A stretch of DNA of 64,000 nucleotides from Brachionus koreanus. Taxonomy: Eukaryota > Rotifera > Eurotatoria > Ploima > Brachionidae. The translations under genes were made by a program, and so were the position numbers. The DNA lies in assembly GCA_016987375.1 (NCBI GenBank), contig PJRA01000524.1:151996-215995 (forward strand). Direction: 5' to 3'. This document shows positions 1-9,799 of the stretch, piece by piece. The stretch's first letter is position 1; each line of letters starts with the position of its first letter. The notes beneath the pieces were generated by a model. That model saw nothing but the letters and a program-made list of their open reading frames with translations, ran no database searches and had not been told where the DNA came from.

Positions 1-150
1 GTATAATTCAACATTTGACAGTGTCTCAGGCCAGTGTATCCCCAGAATTCTTCGTAGGCTTCCAGTATGCAAGGTGTTCAGACTTCTTTTATCAGATTCA
101 CACATTCCCCAACATTCACTTCTGTAAATCAGTGTTGTTTTTATTAAATT
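1..150 (-). mobile_element. LINE reverse-transcriptase C-terminal fragment
   Basis: Read on the minus strand, about 45 codons stay open and give the pattern LIYRSECWGM, then LRRILGIHWPETLSN. This matches the post-RT region of RTE/CR1-like non-LTR retrotransposons (consensus LLYGSETW ... LRRIL-I-WPD-ISN). The window edge cuts it at the 3' side, so its full extent is unknown. It is most likely a dead fragment. Sequence pattern seen; family assignment from memory of the motif. Confidence 0.6.
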
Positions 151-317
151 TTTATACAGTTAAGTTTAGCTAACCAAACTTAAGTAAAGCAAGATAAATA
201 AAGTTATTCAGAATCAAATAAAGCTACTATTTATTTTTCTATCCGCTAATTAAAATATAAATGACTTTAACAAAAAATTTATTCAATGTTTTAATTAATT
301 TGTTTTAAAAAAAAATT

Positions 318-390
318 CACCCCCAGAGGGGATCGAACCCTCGACCTATGGATTAGAAGTCCATCGCGCTATCCACTGCGCTATAGGGGC
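318..390 (-). tRNA. tRNA-Arg (anticodon TCT)
   Basis: A 73-nt cloverleaf on the minus strand. The acceptor stem is GCCCCTA paired with TGGGGGT plus discriminator G. The anticodon stem ATGGA/TCCAT closes loop CTTCTAA with anticodon TCT, and the T arm GAGGG TTCGATC CCCTC is the B box. There is no intron and no encoded CCA. It differs from the copy at 9727-9799 only at acceptor position 6 (T here, C there). A T-rich run for Pol III termination follows the 3' end on the minus strand. Confidence 0.97.
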
Positions 391-600
391 TACGAACATA
401 AATTCAACTTATGTTTCTTCTCAATATCATTCACTTTCAAAACTTTTTAAAAAAAAACTTGTGAATATTAATGCAGATTAAATTTTAAAATATGAAGTTA
501 AATTCAATTTTAATTTCTATTTTAGAGACAAAAAAATTTGAAATAAAATTATTTATTATTTAATCCTTCAAACAGAACTTTAAGAAAAAGAATTTAATTA

Positions 601-3144
601 TCAAGGAGGATTGGATATAAATTCATTGGAGTATCTAGCTAACAGAAGAATTAATTCACAGTGAACCGTATGAGGAAACATATCAACAGCTATTGCTTTT
701 ATAGGAACAAAGGCCTGATTCCAATATGATTTTGATTGTTGTCTCGAAAAGCTTTTTTGTTTTTTTTAAATTGAAATTTATATATTTTTTTTATTTAGAA
801 AAAAAAATACTCGACAAAATTCTGCATAGCCAATTCTGGATTGCACGAAACATAAACTAATGATTTTAAGCAGTCCAATTTTCTCAATGCTTGAACAACT
901 TTATTATCTATTTAAAAAAAATACGATCAAAAATAAGCTTAATCTAAAAATTAGTTTACTTACGAAGTCCTGCTCTAGGTGGATCTACTATAGCCACTAT
1001 TTTGTCTTCTTTATTGAACTTTTTTAAAATGTTCGGAAGAACATCCTCAGCTTTTCCGCAATGATATTCAACATTTTCAATATCTTTTTTATTATTCATT
1101 AAAAATAAATTAAAAAAAATAAGAAATTTCACTATTTAATTTTGCATTTATTTTTGCATCTTCAATCGCTTCGGCAATTATCTCAACACCAATAACTTGT
1201 TTACATTTCTAGAAAATAAAATGGCTAATTTTAAACAAGCTCAAAAATAAATTTACATTCGCAAGAGTAAGTCCAATTGTGCCTGTTCCACAACAGATAT
1301 CTAATAAAATAGTGTCTTTATCAAGTCCACTTATCTTGTCGATTTGTTCGTATAAAACTTCAGCTGCTTTGGTATTAGCCTGAAAAAAAGCTAGTGGAGA
1401 AATTCGAAATTTAAGTCCTAGGAGTTCTTCATACAAGCACTTAGGTAAATTTGGTATTTTTTGCTATGAAAACAATTAAAAAATTACATCTTCACCCAAA
1501 AGTGTTTCCAAATTGTCCATTCTACTTATTCCAGTTCTAACAAACACAAAAATAGAACACTTCATTTGTTCAATAATTCAATTTTACTTGTTGGTATTCA
1601 GATTGAAAATTAGACCTTTTAGTTTTAACTGTTCTAAACTAGTTTCAAAAAACTTTTTCAATGATTCTTTAGCACTATTTATTTGCTCCTAAAAATTCCA
1701 TTTTTAACAAACAATTAAATTTTATATAAAATTAAATTTTATTTTTCACTTCAGTTAGATCTCGTTTGTCAAAGACCACAATTGCCACTATTTCTTTTTT
1801 TTGATTAGTTCTTAGTGTTAATTGACGCCAATGTCCTTCTCTTGTTCGCACATTGACAGGTTTAAATTCACTCATTTCAACAAATTCTTGAAATTTCTAG
1901 CCACCAAAAAATAAATGAATTAAAAAATTTAAAAAAACTATTCTATAATTTATATTTTCTAGCAATTTAATAAATAAAACAATTAAATAAAATTTATAAG
2001 TTTTTACTTTAACAAATGATCTCATTTGATCGGGAAAATTTTTACATGCATAAGGTTCGACAACTTCATTCGAACCTGTTTTGTACTCGCCTAGACGAAA
2101 TCCAACAACAGTCTCTAAAAAAAAAAAATTTATTTAAAATTTTTTTTTTTGCCCCAAATACTTGTTTCATCTTGATTGAATCCGATTGTAAACTCACATT
2201 TATTGCGGTAATCATCAACAACAGGCTTGAATTATCAAACAGAAAATTTTTTTTTTATTCATTTAGAAGTCAATTCACTTACTGAGGCAACTGTTTCTAA
2301 TAGTTTACAACACATTCCTTCATGTTGATCTCTGAAACAATAAAACAAATAATTTTATTCACAACAAAAAAAATAAAAAAAAACTTTTGTTTTTGCAGCC
2401 AAAAAAATATTCCTTCGTTTACTTTGTCCATTTTAAAAGTGCACTTTCTCAATAATTGTTTAATGCAATTTGTTTTTTGATCTAATTGTTTTTCGTAGTT
2501 TATGCTCCACAAAGGAGTAGTAGAATTTTGAACTCTTTAAATTAAATAAAATAAAATATAAAAAAAATTCAATTTAATTTTTATTTTCAACTTTTCTTCC
2601 AAAGTCAAATTTTCAGCTTTGGCCTGTTTAAGATTTTGCTGGCCATGCAATGTATCACTTTTACGCTTATTTGAGATCGGATCAGGAGCTGCCTTTGAAT
2701 ACTAGAATTCTTTTAAATTTTGTTCCCATTTTCAAATAAAAAAATAATATTTTACCACAGCTTGAAGCTGTTTGCCTTTGTATTTGGTCTCATTAAGCAC
2801 CTTAAAACCTTCTTCTCTTGATTTTTCATCTTTAAATGTAACAAATGCGAATGATCCGCCGGTTGGAAATTTTATTTTGACAAAATTTAGATTCAAGGAA
2901 GCTAGAAATTTTTTAAAAACCTTGTTAAAGTTTAAAAAATGAATTTTTTTTTGAATGCATCAAAAAAGTTATAACAAACCCCAAAACCGAAATTTGAAGG
3001 TAGATTTTTAACTTCAAGCTTAAAAATTTCTGACGTATATTCGGTCTCTAATTTTGGCTCGGAATGGCTGTCTATTGATTCAATTAGAGTTGAGTCAGAT
3101 TGATCCATTTTTTGTTTTAAATTTTCAAAATATTTTTGAATCAA
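601..3144 (-). CDS. TRMT2A: tRNA (uracil-5-)-methyltransferase homologue A
   Basis: This is the metazoan homologue of the enzyme that makes 5-methyluridine at position 54 of tRNA using S-adenosylmethionine. About 13 short exons are separated by introns of roughly 45-70 bp. An N-terminal RRM fold appears around 2760-2980 ([11 protein letters not shown], then [16 protein letters not shown]). The central part has [11 protein letters not shown] (about 2190) and [12 protein letters not shown]. The C-terminal Rossmann methyltransferase has the SAM motif [11 protein letters not shown] (about 1270-1300), the DPPRAGLR motif (about 965-988) and the catalytic-cysteine motif YVSCNP (about 839-856). The protein ends [10 protein letters not shown] plus a short tail, with the stop at 601-603. 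The first ATG is at 3144; a second in-frame ATG at 3108 ([11 protein letters not shown]) is an equally plausible start. All key motifs look intact, so the gene is probably functional. Confidence 0.93.
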
Positions 3145-3475
3145 AATTTAGAAAACATGTTAAATTAAAAGAGTGGATTTTAAATTGTCTTCTCATATTT
3201 TTATTTCAATTTAAATTTACTTAACTTTTATTTATATGGTTTTTCTTAAAATTTAAAACAGATTTGTTTTTTTTTGAATAATGTTTATGTCGCATCAAAC
3301 AAGTCTAATAAATATAATATTGATACAAATTAAGCAAAACATTCATCAATTTTTTAACTTTAGTAGAATGATTAGTTCTACAATAATATTTTAGCTAATT
3401 GATTAAATTTAACTAGAACGGTAGCATTTTAGCAAAAAAAAATTTATTAAATTCTTTAATTACATTAATTTTAAG

Positions 3476-4565
3476 TCAATAACAAATAGTACAAACGATG
3501 TTATTATTATTTTTGTGACACTTTGAGTTACAATAAACTCCGTTTTTTTTACAAGTGCAATCTTTGGTACACTTTGCGATACAATTGCATTTCAAAAAAC
3601 CTTGATCACCAGAAATTGAATGTAGATCATTAATTTCTCTCAAAGAACATTCCTCATTTAAATTCAATTGCTCTACTTTTAGGATTTTTTGTTTACAAAT
3701 TGAAAACTTATTCCTAGTATGCCAACCTGCAATTATGCCAAATTTGGTAGCTAACTGATAGGTCATATAATTTTTATTGATTTTAGTAATATAAGCTAAT
3801 ATATTAATTGGGTAGGTAGTTCCAGTACCCGATGTGGACCTCGGTCGACATTTTCTAATTCTTTCTCTTCTTCTAACATCTTTTTAACATCACCATTTGC
3901 ACGTTCAATTGAACCTTGTAATTGAGGGTGTCTTGGTTTCCCATGTACAATAATCATGTCTTTCCAAATCAATTTCAATTCTTTTATGACATTTGGTATA
4001 AACTCACGCCCGTTATCCATTTGTAAGATATACGGTGCGCCTATAAATGTAAATATCTCTATCAACCGTAATGCTACTTCTCTCGCACATTTAGAAATTA
4101 AGGCACATAAAAATGACAACTTGTTATGATGGTCTTGATAATGAAGTATCCATTTGAACTCTCCATCCGGCATTGACTGTTAATCCATCAGATCAACCTG
4201 TCCCCTATTCTTATATTGTCATAATCTTTGCTTAAAATTTTAAATGTTTTAACAATGCCACCATGACCGATTCTTTTGTGTACTTCGTCTATAATGTCAA
4301 ACATTTCTTCATAGCTAACGACGTGAAGTATTTTGTTTCCTTTTTCGTCAAACTTAATCAAATTATTTAGTCCACCAATCTCCATAATTTTGAATTGGTA
4401 TAATAAATAATACGCCTTCGAATCTTTAGTGTTCGGATTTAATTTTTCTTTTATAATCGTGTCTATCATATCATCGATAGTTTGACGACTAAAAATTTTA
4501 CGAGAACTATCTTTTATCTTGTCCAAAATAGCATAAAAAGATTATTTTGGCACATAATCACTCAT
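3476..4565 (-). pseudogene. Broken KRBA2/GIN-type integrase gene (mobile-element derived)
   Basis: Three open stretches on the minus strand together make one retroviral-like integrase of the kind annotated as KRAB-A domain-containing protein 2-like or GIN/Ginger in invertebrates. Segment 4526-4188 carries the zinc-binding end (VHKRIGHGGIVKTFKILS). Segment 4173-3796 is the rve core, with DNGREF and HPQLQGSIERANGDVKK. Segment 3766-3476 is the C-terminal part, ending in a cysteine-rich module, CNCIAKC then CTCKKNGVYCNSKCH. An ATG at 4565 (MSDYVPK) is followed at once by an in-frame stop, and the segments need at least two frame changes, so the copy is dead. A relative of the C-terminal part lies at 13780-14231. 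Confidence 0.8.
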
Positions 4566-4799
4566 CTTCAAATTTTTATTTTTATTTTTTTTTAAGAAAA
4601 AGAAAATTCATAAAGTTGTATTAATTTTAGCTAAACGCTAAGCAATTGGAATTTTTTAGTAAAATGAAACCAAATTTATGTTATATGTTGCGTTAATTTT
4701 TAGTTTTAATAAAATTGCATTTTTCCCTTTATTTTAGCTAAATAATTCATTTTACTTATTTGATACGACATTTACAAAATGTTATCAATAAAGACCTGT

Positions 4800-5440
4800 A
4801 GACATCGTTTCCTGAGATATGTTCAATAAAAATCTGAAATGGAAAAATCAAGTGATAGAGGCTACAAACAAAGCAAATCAAATGTTAGGTCGTATTATGA
4901 AATCATTCTTTAGTTTTGATTTTAAGTTGTTTAGATCTATGTAATTGACTTTTATTTGTACTCTTTTATGTATGGTTTCCAATTCTTAAATCTGACTGTG
5001 AGAATATTGAAAGTATTCAACGCAGAGAGAGCTACGAAATTTGTTTTTTCAATTAGTAACAAATCGTATGGAAGCAGGTTGAAAGCTTTAAACATTCCAA
5101 ATTTTGTGGAAAGAAGAAAAAGAGCTGATTTCATTCAATTGTACAAGTTCATGTATGAAATTAGATTTAGTTGAATAAAGTAAAAATTTTAATATCACAA
5201 AAAACCAAGGAAGAAGTCAGTGCTTTAAATATCACTAAGAAATTTGGAGGCTCCAATATACAGACAACTTTTTGTTCAACAGAACTGCTAGCATATGGAA
5301 CTTGCTGCCAAATCAATTAGTCCCCAATGTTAACAGCTCTAAAAATGGCATTGATTGCTGGATGAGCAGCAATCAATCAAATCAGCTGTCTTCACCACAG
5401 CCCAAACTACTACTATTAAATTAAATGATCCAAATGGAAA
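4800..5440 (+). mobile_element. LINE remnant, RT C-terminal end and 3' tail
   Basis: The decayed plus-strand reading starts FNKNLKWKNQV, continues with ATNKANQMLGRIMKSF, and then the open stretch 4956-5174 gives NAERATKF, SRLKALNIPNFVERRKRADF and IQLYKFM. This is the usual C-terminal tail of Jockey/CR1-like non-LTR reverse transcriptases, after the catalytic palm. Frameshifts and stops break it, and no endonuclease or YADD box is present. It resembles the tail of the LINE at 28290-29500 ([24 protein letters not shown]). Confidence 0.7.
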
Positions 5441-6912
5441 AAGTCATGTTCAAATTATTTGAGATGAATTCAATTTTATGTAATAATGCACCCAAAAATC
5501 TAAAAATATGAAAATTTAAAAATCTAAAATTTTCATTTTGCCTAATTATATGCCTTTTGCAAAATTCTATATCAAAGTTACATAATAATTTTTTCAGGTA
5601 AATTAAACTTAGAAAACTATGGTTGATTTTAACTAATTAAGCAATTCTAAATTTTAGTTATTTAGCTCTCAAAAACCGAGAGGGAAGTTTTCGGCCATAT
5701 TTTCTTTCTTTGTTTTTATTTTATTCTTTTTTTAAACGAAAAGCACAAAATTTTGTGACAAAAAAAATTAATTTTAATATTTTTTTGATAAATAATTCAA
5801 ATGATTAAGTTTATTGAACACCAAATAGCGAAAAAAAAGTAAGAAAAAAATTGGAATAAAAGAGTCTCCAGCATTTGAAAATAATAAATTTTTTTTCGAA
5901 TACATGACTTTTTAAAATTAAATTGATAATTAAAAAATTTCATTCATGTACACTTGTTTGAAAGGAATTACCATGCTAACCATTAGAAAAAAAAACACTA
6001 AAAGTCTTTCAAATACATTTGCAATTGTAGACAAAACTGATATAGACTTATATTAATAAATTTATTTTTATATAAGACATTAGCTAAAGCTAATATCCAA
6101 TCATTTGAAATACTCTTCAGTCTAAGGCATAGTTAAAAAGCTTTTAATGAATGGAAAAAGAAATCTCAGGAAAGCTTTTGAAGAATTTTAAGAGTGTTCC
6201 AATGCACTAGCTAAGCTAGAAGAGAGTAATTCATTCATATCATTTTTAATTTCTTCAACGTTTATGTTTATGGTTTTTTAAAAATTTTTGAGAAACTAAT
6301 TTTTTTTTGCAAATTAGTCTTTAAGCAATATGGTTTTTTAGAAACCTTTTTAAAAAATTGAAACTTAAATTTTTTGCAATTATAAAATAACTTTAAAAAC
6401 TAAGCATATAGTTCTTAGTTTTTTAAGTTTATATTTTTAGTTGAAATCGTCGAAAAATGAGAGAACATAGCATGAAGTTTGTAAATGATGTTAATAGCAT
6501 AGTTTTTCGTTAGTGGATAATTTTAGTTTTAAAATTTATAAGATAAATTTTTTATCTGTACTGAATAATTATAGAAAAAAAAATCTAGTCAGTGATAACG
6601 AGAAGCCTTCAAAAAGGTTAAAAAATGAGCATGGATTATTGTGTTGGCTTTTTTTGATTTTTCTAATAAATTGTCAATATTAAGAAATTATTAATTTTTT
6701 ATAAGCTTTTTTTATTAAATCTTTTAATCTTTTTTAAGAAAAAACTATTCGTCTATCGGCAATAATATAATATTTTTAAATTTGTTTTTTAAATTAAGAT
6801 AAAAACTAAGTGACTTATCATAACTGATAATAAATTCTATATTTAAATAGATTTTAAATTAATAAAAAAAAATAATGGCTATTTAATGGTCATAAATTTT
6901 GATTTTTAAGTG
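5441..6912. other. AT-rich intergenic stretch, no gene seen
   Basis: About 1.5 kb of very AT-rich sequence with no convincing ORF on either strand. Bases near 6330-6420 resemble the interior of the piggyBac-like MITE at 56999-57220 (a run of A, then ttgaaactt, then ctttaaaaact), but no terminal repeats are left, so this is only a possible eroded copy. Confidence 0.4.
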
Positions 6913-7962
6913 ATGAATAAAAATCAAGCTTTTTATATTTTAGTTTTTATTACTTTTATTTTTATTTATTTTTTAATATCGCGTTTACAAAATGATGAAA
7001 ATTTTTATAGGATATTTTTTAATGATAAAAAATCTACAAATAGCCATCCGAGTGTATTTTGTTTAATCAAAACACATCCGAACAACATTAAAATAAACAA
7101 AACACTTATTTTGTATAAAGTATGGGCCCATAAGTGTGACAACTACCGTTTTATTACTCTATTGCCCGATAATTTAAAATTAAAGCAAACTTCAAAATAT
7201 GATAATTCACAAACAATTGAAGTATTTGATCAATTTTATATGATTCAACCGAAATACTTGTCAAATGAGTCACATGGCAATTTAACGCTTAAAATTTACT
7301 ACTCAATGATTTACATTTATGAGAAATTTAAAACCTATGATTGGTATTACATTGTGGATGATGATGCTTATGTCAATATAAAAAATTTAAAAGAATTTCT
7401 AAAAGACAAGCCGACAAACGAATCAGTTACGTTCGGCTACAATTTTAAAGTAATTGTCAAAGATGGTTATCATTCAGGTGGACCAGGATATGCTTTAAGC
7501 AACAGCGCATTCACTGTAATGACCAGAGAATTAATAAAGAATATTAGTAATTGTCCAAATAGTGGAATAGATGACAGTGATATTAATGCTTGTGTTAGAA
7601 AATACAATGGTAGAATGGGAAATTCAAGAGATGAAAATAATAGAGAAAGATTTTTGCCAATGAGTTTGATGAATCATTTTATGGGAACTAGTTTGGAATG
7701 GTTGAATGGATATGGAGAAATAGCGCCTAAAAAAGGCTTCGAATGTTGTGCTGATAGTTTGATAGCAGTTCATTACATGAATTCAAGAGATTTGTTTCGT
7801 CTTGATTTAGCTTTTGAAGCATTAGAAAAAAACTACAAAGTCTATGCAGAATATTTTGGACTTCAAGTACCTGTTACGTTTAAGAATATTATTAAAAATT
7901 ATATTCTCTTAGAAGATATTGAAAATAGTTCAAACAAATATAATGAATTGATAAAATTTTGA
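6913..7962 (+). CDS. C1GALT1-like beta-1,3-galactosyltransferase (GT31)
   Basis: A 349-residue type II Golgi protein, encoded without introns. The preceding GTG is not a start; ATG at 6913 is used. The transmembrane anchor is at residues 8-23 with a short cytosolic tail. The catalytic domain has the metal-binding DDD in DWYYIVDDDAYVNI (residues 149-151), the core-1 synthase signature YHSGGPGYALS (186-196), and a late double-cysteine block FECCADSLIAVHYM. These match T-synthase (C1GALT1, glycoprotein-N-acetylgalactosamine 3-beta-galactosyltransferase, about 363 aa in vertebrates), which adds Gal to Tn antigen in O-glycans. The usual acidic EDV-type box appears as IDDSDINACV. Animals often have many divergent C1GALT paralogues, so the exact acceptor is uncertain. 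A GT32 enzyme is encoded at 37953-39110. Confidence 0.88.
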   Translation: MNKNQAFYILVFITFIFIYFLISRLQNDENFYRIFFNDKKSTNSHPSVFCLIKTHPNNIKINKTLILYKVWAHKCDNYRFITLLPDNLKLKQTSKYDNSQTIEVFDQFYMIQPKYLSNESHGNLTLKIYYSMIYIYEKFKTYDWYYIVDDDAYVNIKNLKEFLKDKPTNESVTFGYNFKVIVKDGYHSGGPGYALSNSAFTVMTRELIKNISNCPNSGIDDSDINACVRKYNGRMGNSRDENNRERFLPMSLMNHFMGTSLEWLNGYGEIAPKKGFECCADSLIAVHYMNSRDLFRLDLAFEALEKNYKVYAEYFGLQVPVTFKNIIKNYILLEDIENSSNKYNELIKF

Positions 7963-8153
7963 AATTAGATTTTACTAAATTTTTTATTAAAAATTGAATT
8001 TTATTTAATTATGAATAAAAAAATAAGAAAAAAAAGATATCGCTTCGACTTTTTTTAATAAAATGCAAAAATAGCAAAAAGCTAAAAGAAAATATTTTAA
8101 ATTTATTATTTTCTATTTTGAATAAATAAAAGTTTTTGTTGATGTGTTTCTTT

Positions 8154-8380
8154 AAGATCATACTTTTAGGGATCATTTCTATAGTATGTATCGCCCGAGC
8201 AATGTCTAACCATTGCCGAACGCTTTAACCCACGATGATGAGTGAAAGCGGACTCACCTGAGCGCGAAACCGATATTGATGGCTGTTTTCTTAATTGATA
8301 ACTCGGCTCTCAATCATTGATGAACGTTCACTGTTGGCTTTAGTCTAACTGTTGAGGGTGAGTTTGCATTCCGAGTGGTT
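8154..8380 (+). ncRNA. U3 small nucleolar RNA
   Basis: A 227-nt gene for the box C/D RNA that guides early 18S pre-rRNA cleavage in the SSU processome. The 5' end AAGATCATACTTTTAGGGAT and the following CATTTCTATAGT correspond to the conserved U3 5' domain that base-pairs with pre-rRNA. Further on are a C'/B-type box (CCACGATGATGAGTG), CACCTGAGCGCGAAACCG (the human equivalent is CTCCTGAGCGTGAAGCCG), box C (ATTGATGAACGTTC) and the terminal box D context CCGAGTGGTT. All boxes occur in the canonical order and spacing. The 3' hairpin arms are diverged in sequence. The gene is free-standing between C1GALT-like and the microprotein pair. No promoter element could be assigned with confidence. Confidence 0.95.
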
Positions 8381-8760
8381 TATTTAAAAAAAAATTAAAA
8401 ATTAAAAAGGCTTAATTTTTCTTTTTTATAAAGCATTCATTCTAAAATAACATTCTTTAATATTCTTTAATTCAAATAAGTTCCTCGTACTTTTTGAATA
8501 GTCAATTCGTTTGCATCTACCACTGATAACTAATTGACCAATTTTTGAAATTTATTTAATTTTAATTTATTAATTTTTTATCAGCATTATTAAGAAAATA
8601 TCATGAATAACATGGATAAATAGCTTAATTAAAAACTATTTGGATTAATTAAGAGAAATAAGAAATGTCTTCTAAAACATAAGATCCTTTCTGGGTATGA
8701 GCTTTTTCAAGTATTTTTTAATTAAAAAAACTAGCTAATTATTAAAATGAAAATTGAATA

Positions 8761-8990
8761 CATTTTATTTATGCATCAAAAAATAATTTATCTAAAATTG
8801 AGATTAAATGGGAATAAATAAATTGAAGAAATTTCTTGTCATTTCTTAACATTGTCTACCATAAACCATAAGAATTGTATGGAAGAGACAAACCAGTGTA
8901 TGGCAAGGCAGTGTGATATGGATAACTGGCATATGGATAAGCACTATAGTAGTTGTCAGCACCAAGTAAACCGTAGTAAGCCATTTTATT
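8761..8990 (-). repeat. Left arm of inverted gene duplication
   Basis: This block is nearly the reverse complement of 9393-9622. Similarity covers the 42-codon microprotein gene and about 95 bp of 3' flank, including a shared run (atttcttcaatttatttatt and what follows) and the poly(A) signal AATAAA (8764-8769 on the minus strand). The two arms are separated by about 400 bp of unrelated promoter sequence. Confidence 0.9.
8856..8984 (-). CDS. 42-residue Tyr/Pro-rich microprotein, copy A
   Basis: A short complete ORF, ATG to TAG, on the minus strand. The product has a run of YPYASYPYHTALPYTG and ends SLPYNSYGLW, with about a quarter tyrosine and many Pro, Gly and Ser. It has no signal peptide or known domain. 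It is paired with a near-identical gene facing away at 9398-9526 (about 36 of 42 residues shared). Differences between copies are mostly conservative or silent and there is no frameshift, which argues that it is translated. A TATAAA on the minus strand at 9063-9068 lies about 80 bp upstream, and a poly(A) signal follows. YPY/GY-rich short proteins are common as structural or cuticle-type components; function here is unknown. Confidence 0.75.
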   Translation of the reverse strand: MAYYGLLGADNYYSAYPYASYPYHTALPYTGLSLPYNSYGLW

Positions 8991-9397
8991 GTCTTTGTTT
9001 TTGATGTTTGTTTTTATTTTGTTTGAAAATAAACTGATGAAAATTAAACAAATTCACCACAATTTATACTCAACTGAAAAGAATTCAATATTTTATTGAT
9101 AAGAAATGTTTTGATACTTGTCAATTTTTCTTTCAAAATAAATAAAAATTGTTTTTTGATCATATCTTTTAAAATCAATAAAAAAGACACTAAAAATGAA
9201 TACTTAAAATTGAAAAACAAAAAAAAAGCAATTAAATAATCAAATATTTTCTTTTGTTTTATTAAATGATGTTTATTTATTCGATCAAAATAAATATCAT
9301 ATAATTTTAGATACCTCATGTTTAAACATCGATTACTGGGGTATAAATAGAGTGAAGCTGAAACCATTCAATCAACAAAAAGTTTATTTCCTTAAAA
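8985..9397. promoter_or_regulatory. Divergent promoter region between the two microprotein genes
   Basis: The 413-bp spacer lies between two divergently transcribed paralogues. TATAAA is seen on the minus strand (9063-9068), and on the plus strand GGTATAAATAG sits at about 9340-9350, 50 bp before the plus-strand ATG. The spacing suits Pol II TATA promoters of highly expressed genes. No ORF on either strand here is credible as a gene. Confidence 0.6.
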
Positions 9398-9622
9398 ATG
9401 GTTTACTACAGTTTACTTGGTGCTAACAATTACTATGGTGCTTATCCATATGCCAGCTATCCATATCACTCTGCCTTGCCATACACTGGTTTGTCTCTTC
9501 CATACAGTTCTTATGGTTTATGGTAGACATTGTTAACAAATGTCAATAAATTTCTTCAATTTATTTATTCCCATTTAATCTCAATTTTAGATAAATTATT
9601 TGTTGATGCATCAATAAAATTT
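9393..9622 (+). repeat. Right arm of inverted gene duplication
   Basis: The mirror of 8761-8990, including the coding region, the 3' flank and a poly(A) signal AATAAA at 9613-9618. High identity outside the coding region indicates a fairly recent duplication or gene conversion. Confidence 0.9.
9398..9526 (+). CDS. 42-residue Tyr/Pro-rich microprotein, copy B
   Basis: ATG at 9398, TAG at 9524-9526. It begins MVYYSLLGANNYYGAY, has YPYASYPYHSALPYTG in the middle and ends SLPYSSYGLW. It has the same length as copy A. The TATA box lies about 50 bp upstream, so the 5' UTR must be very short, typical of strongly expressed compact genes. There are no transmembrane segments or cysteines. The family is unrecognised; what is visible is a low-complexity aromatic peptide with strict conservation between the two copies. 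Confidence 0.75.
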   Translation: MVYYSLLGANNYYGAYPYASYPYHSALPYTGLSLPYSSYGLW

Positions 9623-9726
9623 ATTAAATTTTCATTTTTTCAAATTGTTTTTTTCCTAGAAAATAAAAAACAACATTTTTGAAAATTAACTAAATGAAAT
9701 ATTAAGAATAAATTGGTGAAAAAAAT

Positions 9727-9799
9727 CACCCCCAGAGGGGATCGAACCCTCGACCTATGGATTAGAAGTCCATCGCGCTATCCACTGCGCTATGGGGGC
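9727..9799 (-). tRNA. tRNA-Arg (anticodon TCT), second copy
   Basis: A 73-nt cloverleaf identical to the gene at 318-390 except C instead of T at acceptor position 6, which restores a C-G pair in place of T-G. The anticodon loop is CTTCTAA and the T loop TTCGATC. It lies about 200 bp downstream of microprotein copy B. Flanks differ from those of the first copy, so only the tRNA itself is shared. Confidence 0.97.

Noticed and set aside
2016..2285. 89-codon plus-strand frame and 72-codon neighbours
   Set aside because: Antisense shadows across TRMT2A exons and introns.
4956..5174. Possible small gene of 72 codons
   Set aside because: Begins with a non-ATG codon and matches the C-terminal tail of LINE reverse transcriptases; part of a dead element.
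9044..9367. 107-codon minus-strand frame between the two microprotein genes
   Set aside because: Lys/Phe/Leu-rich AT artefact lying across the divergent promoter; no domain and no conservation with the inverted arm.
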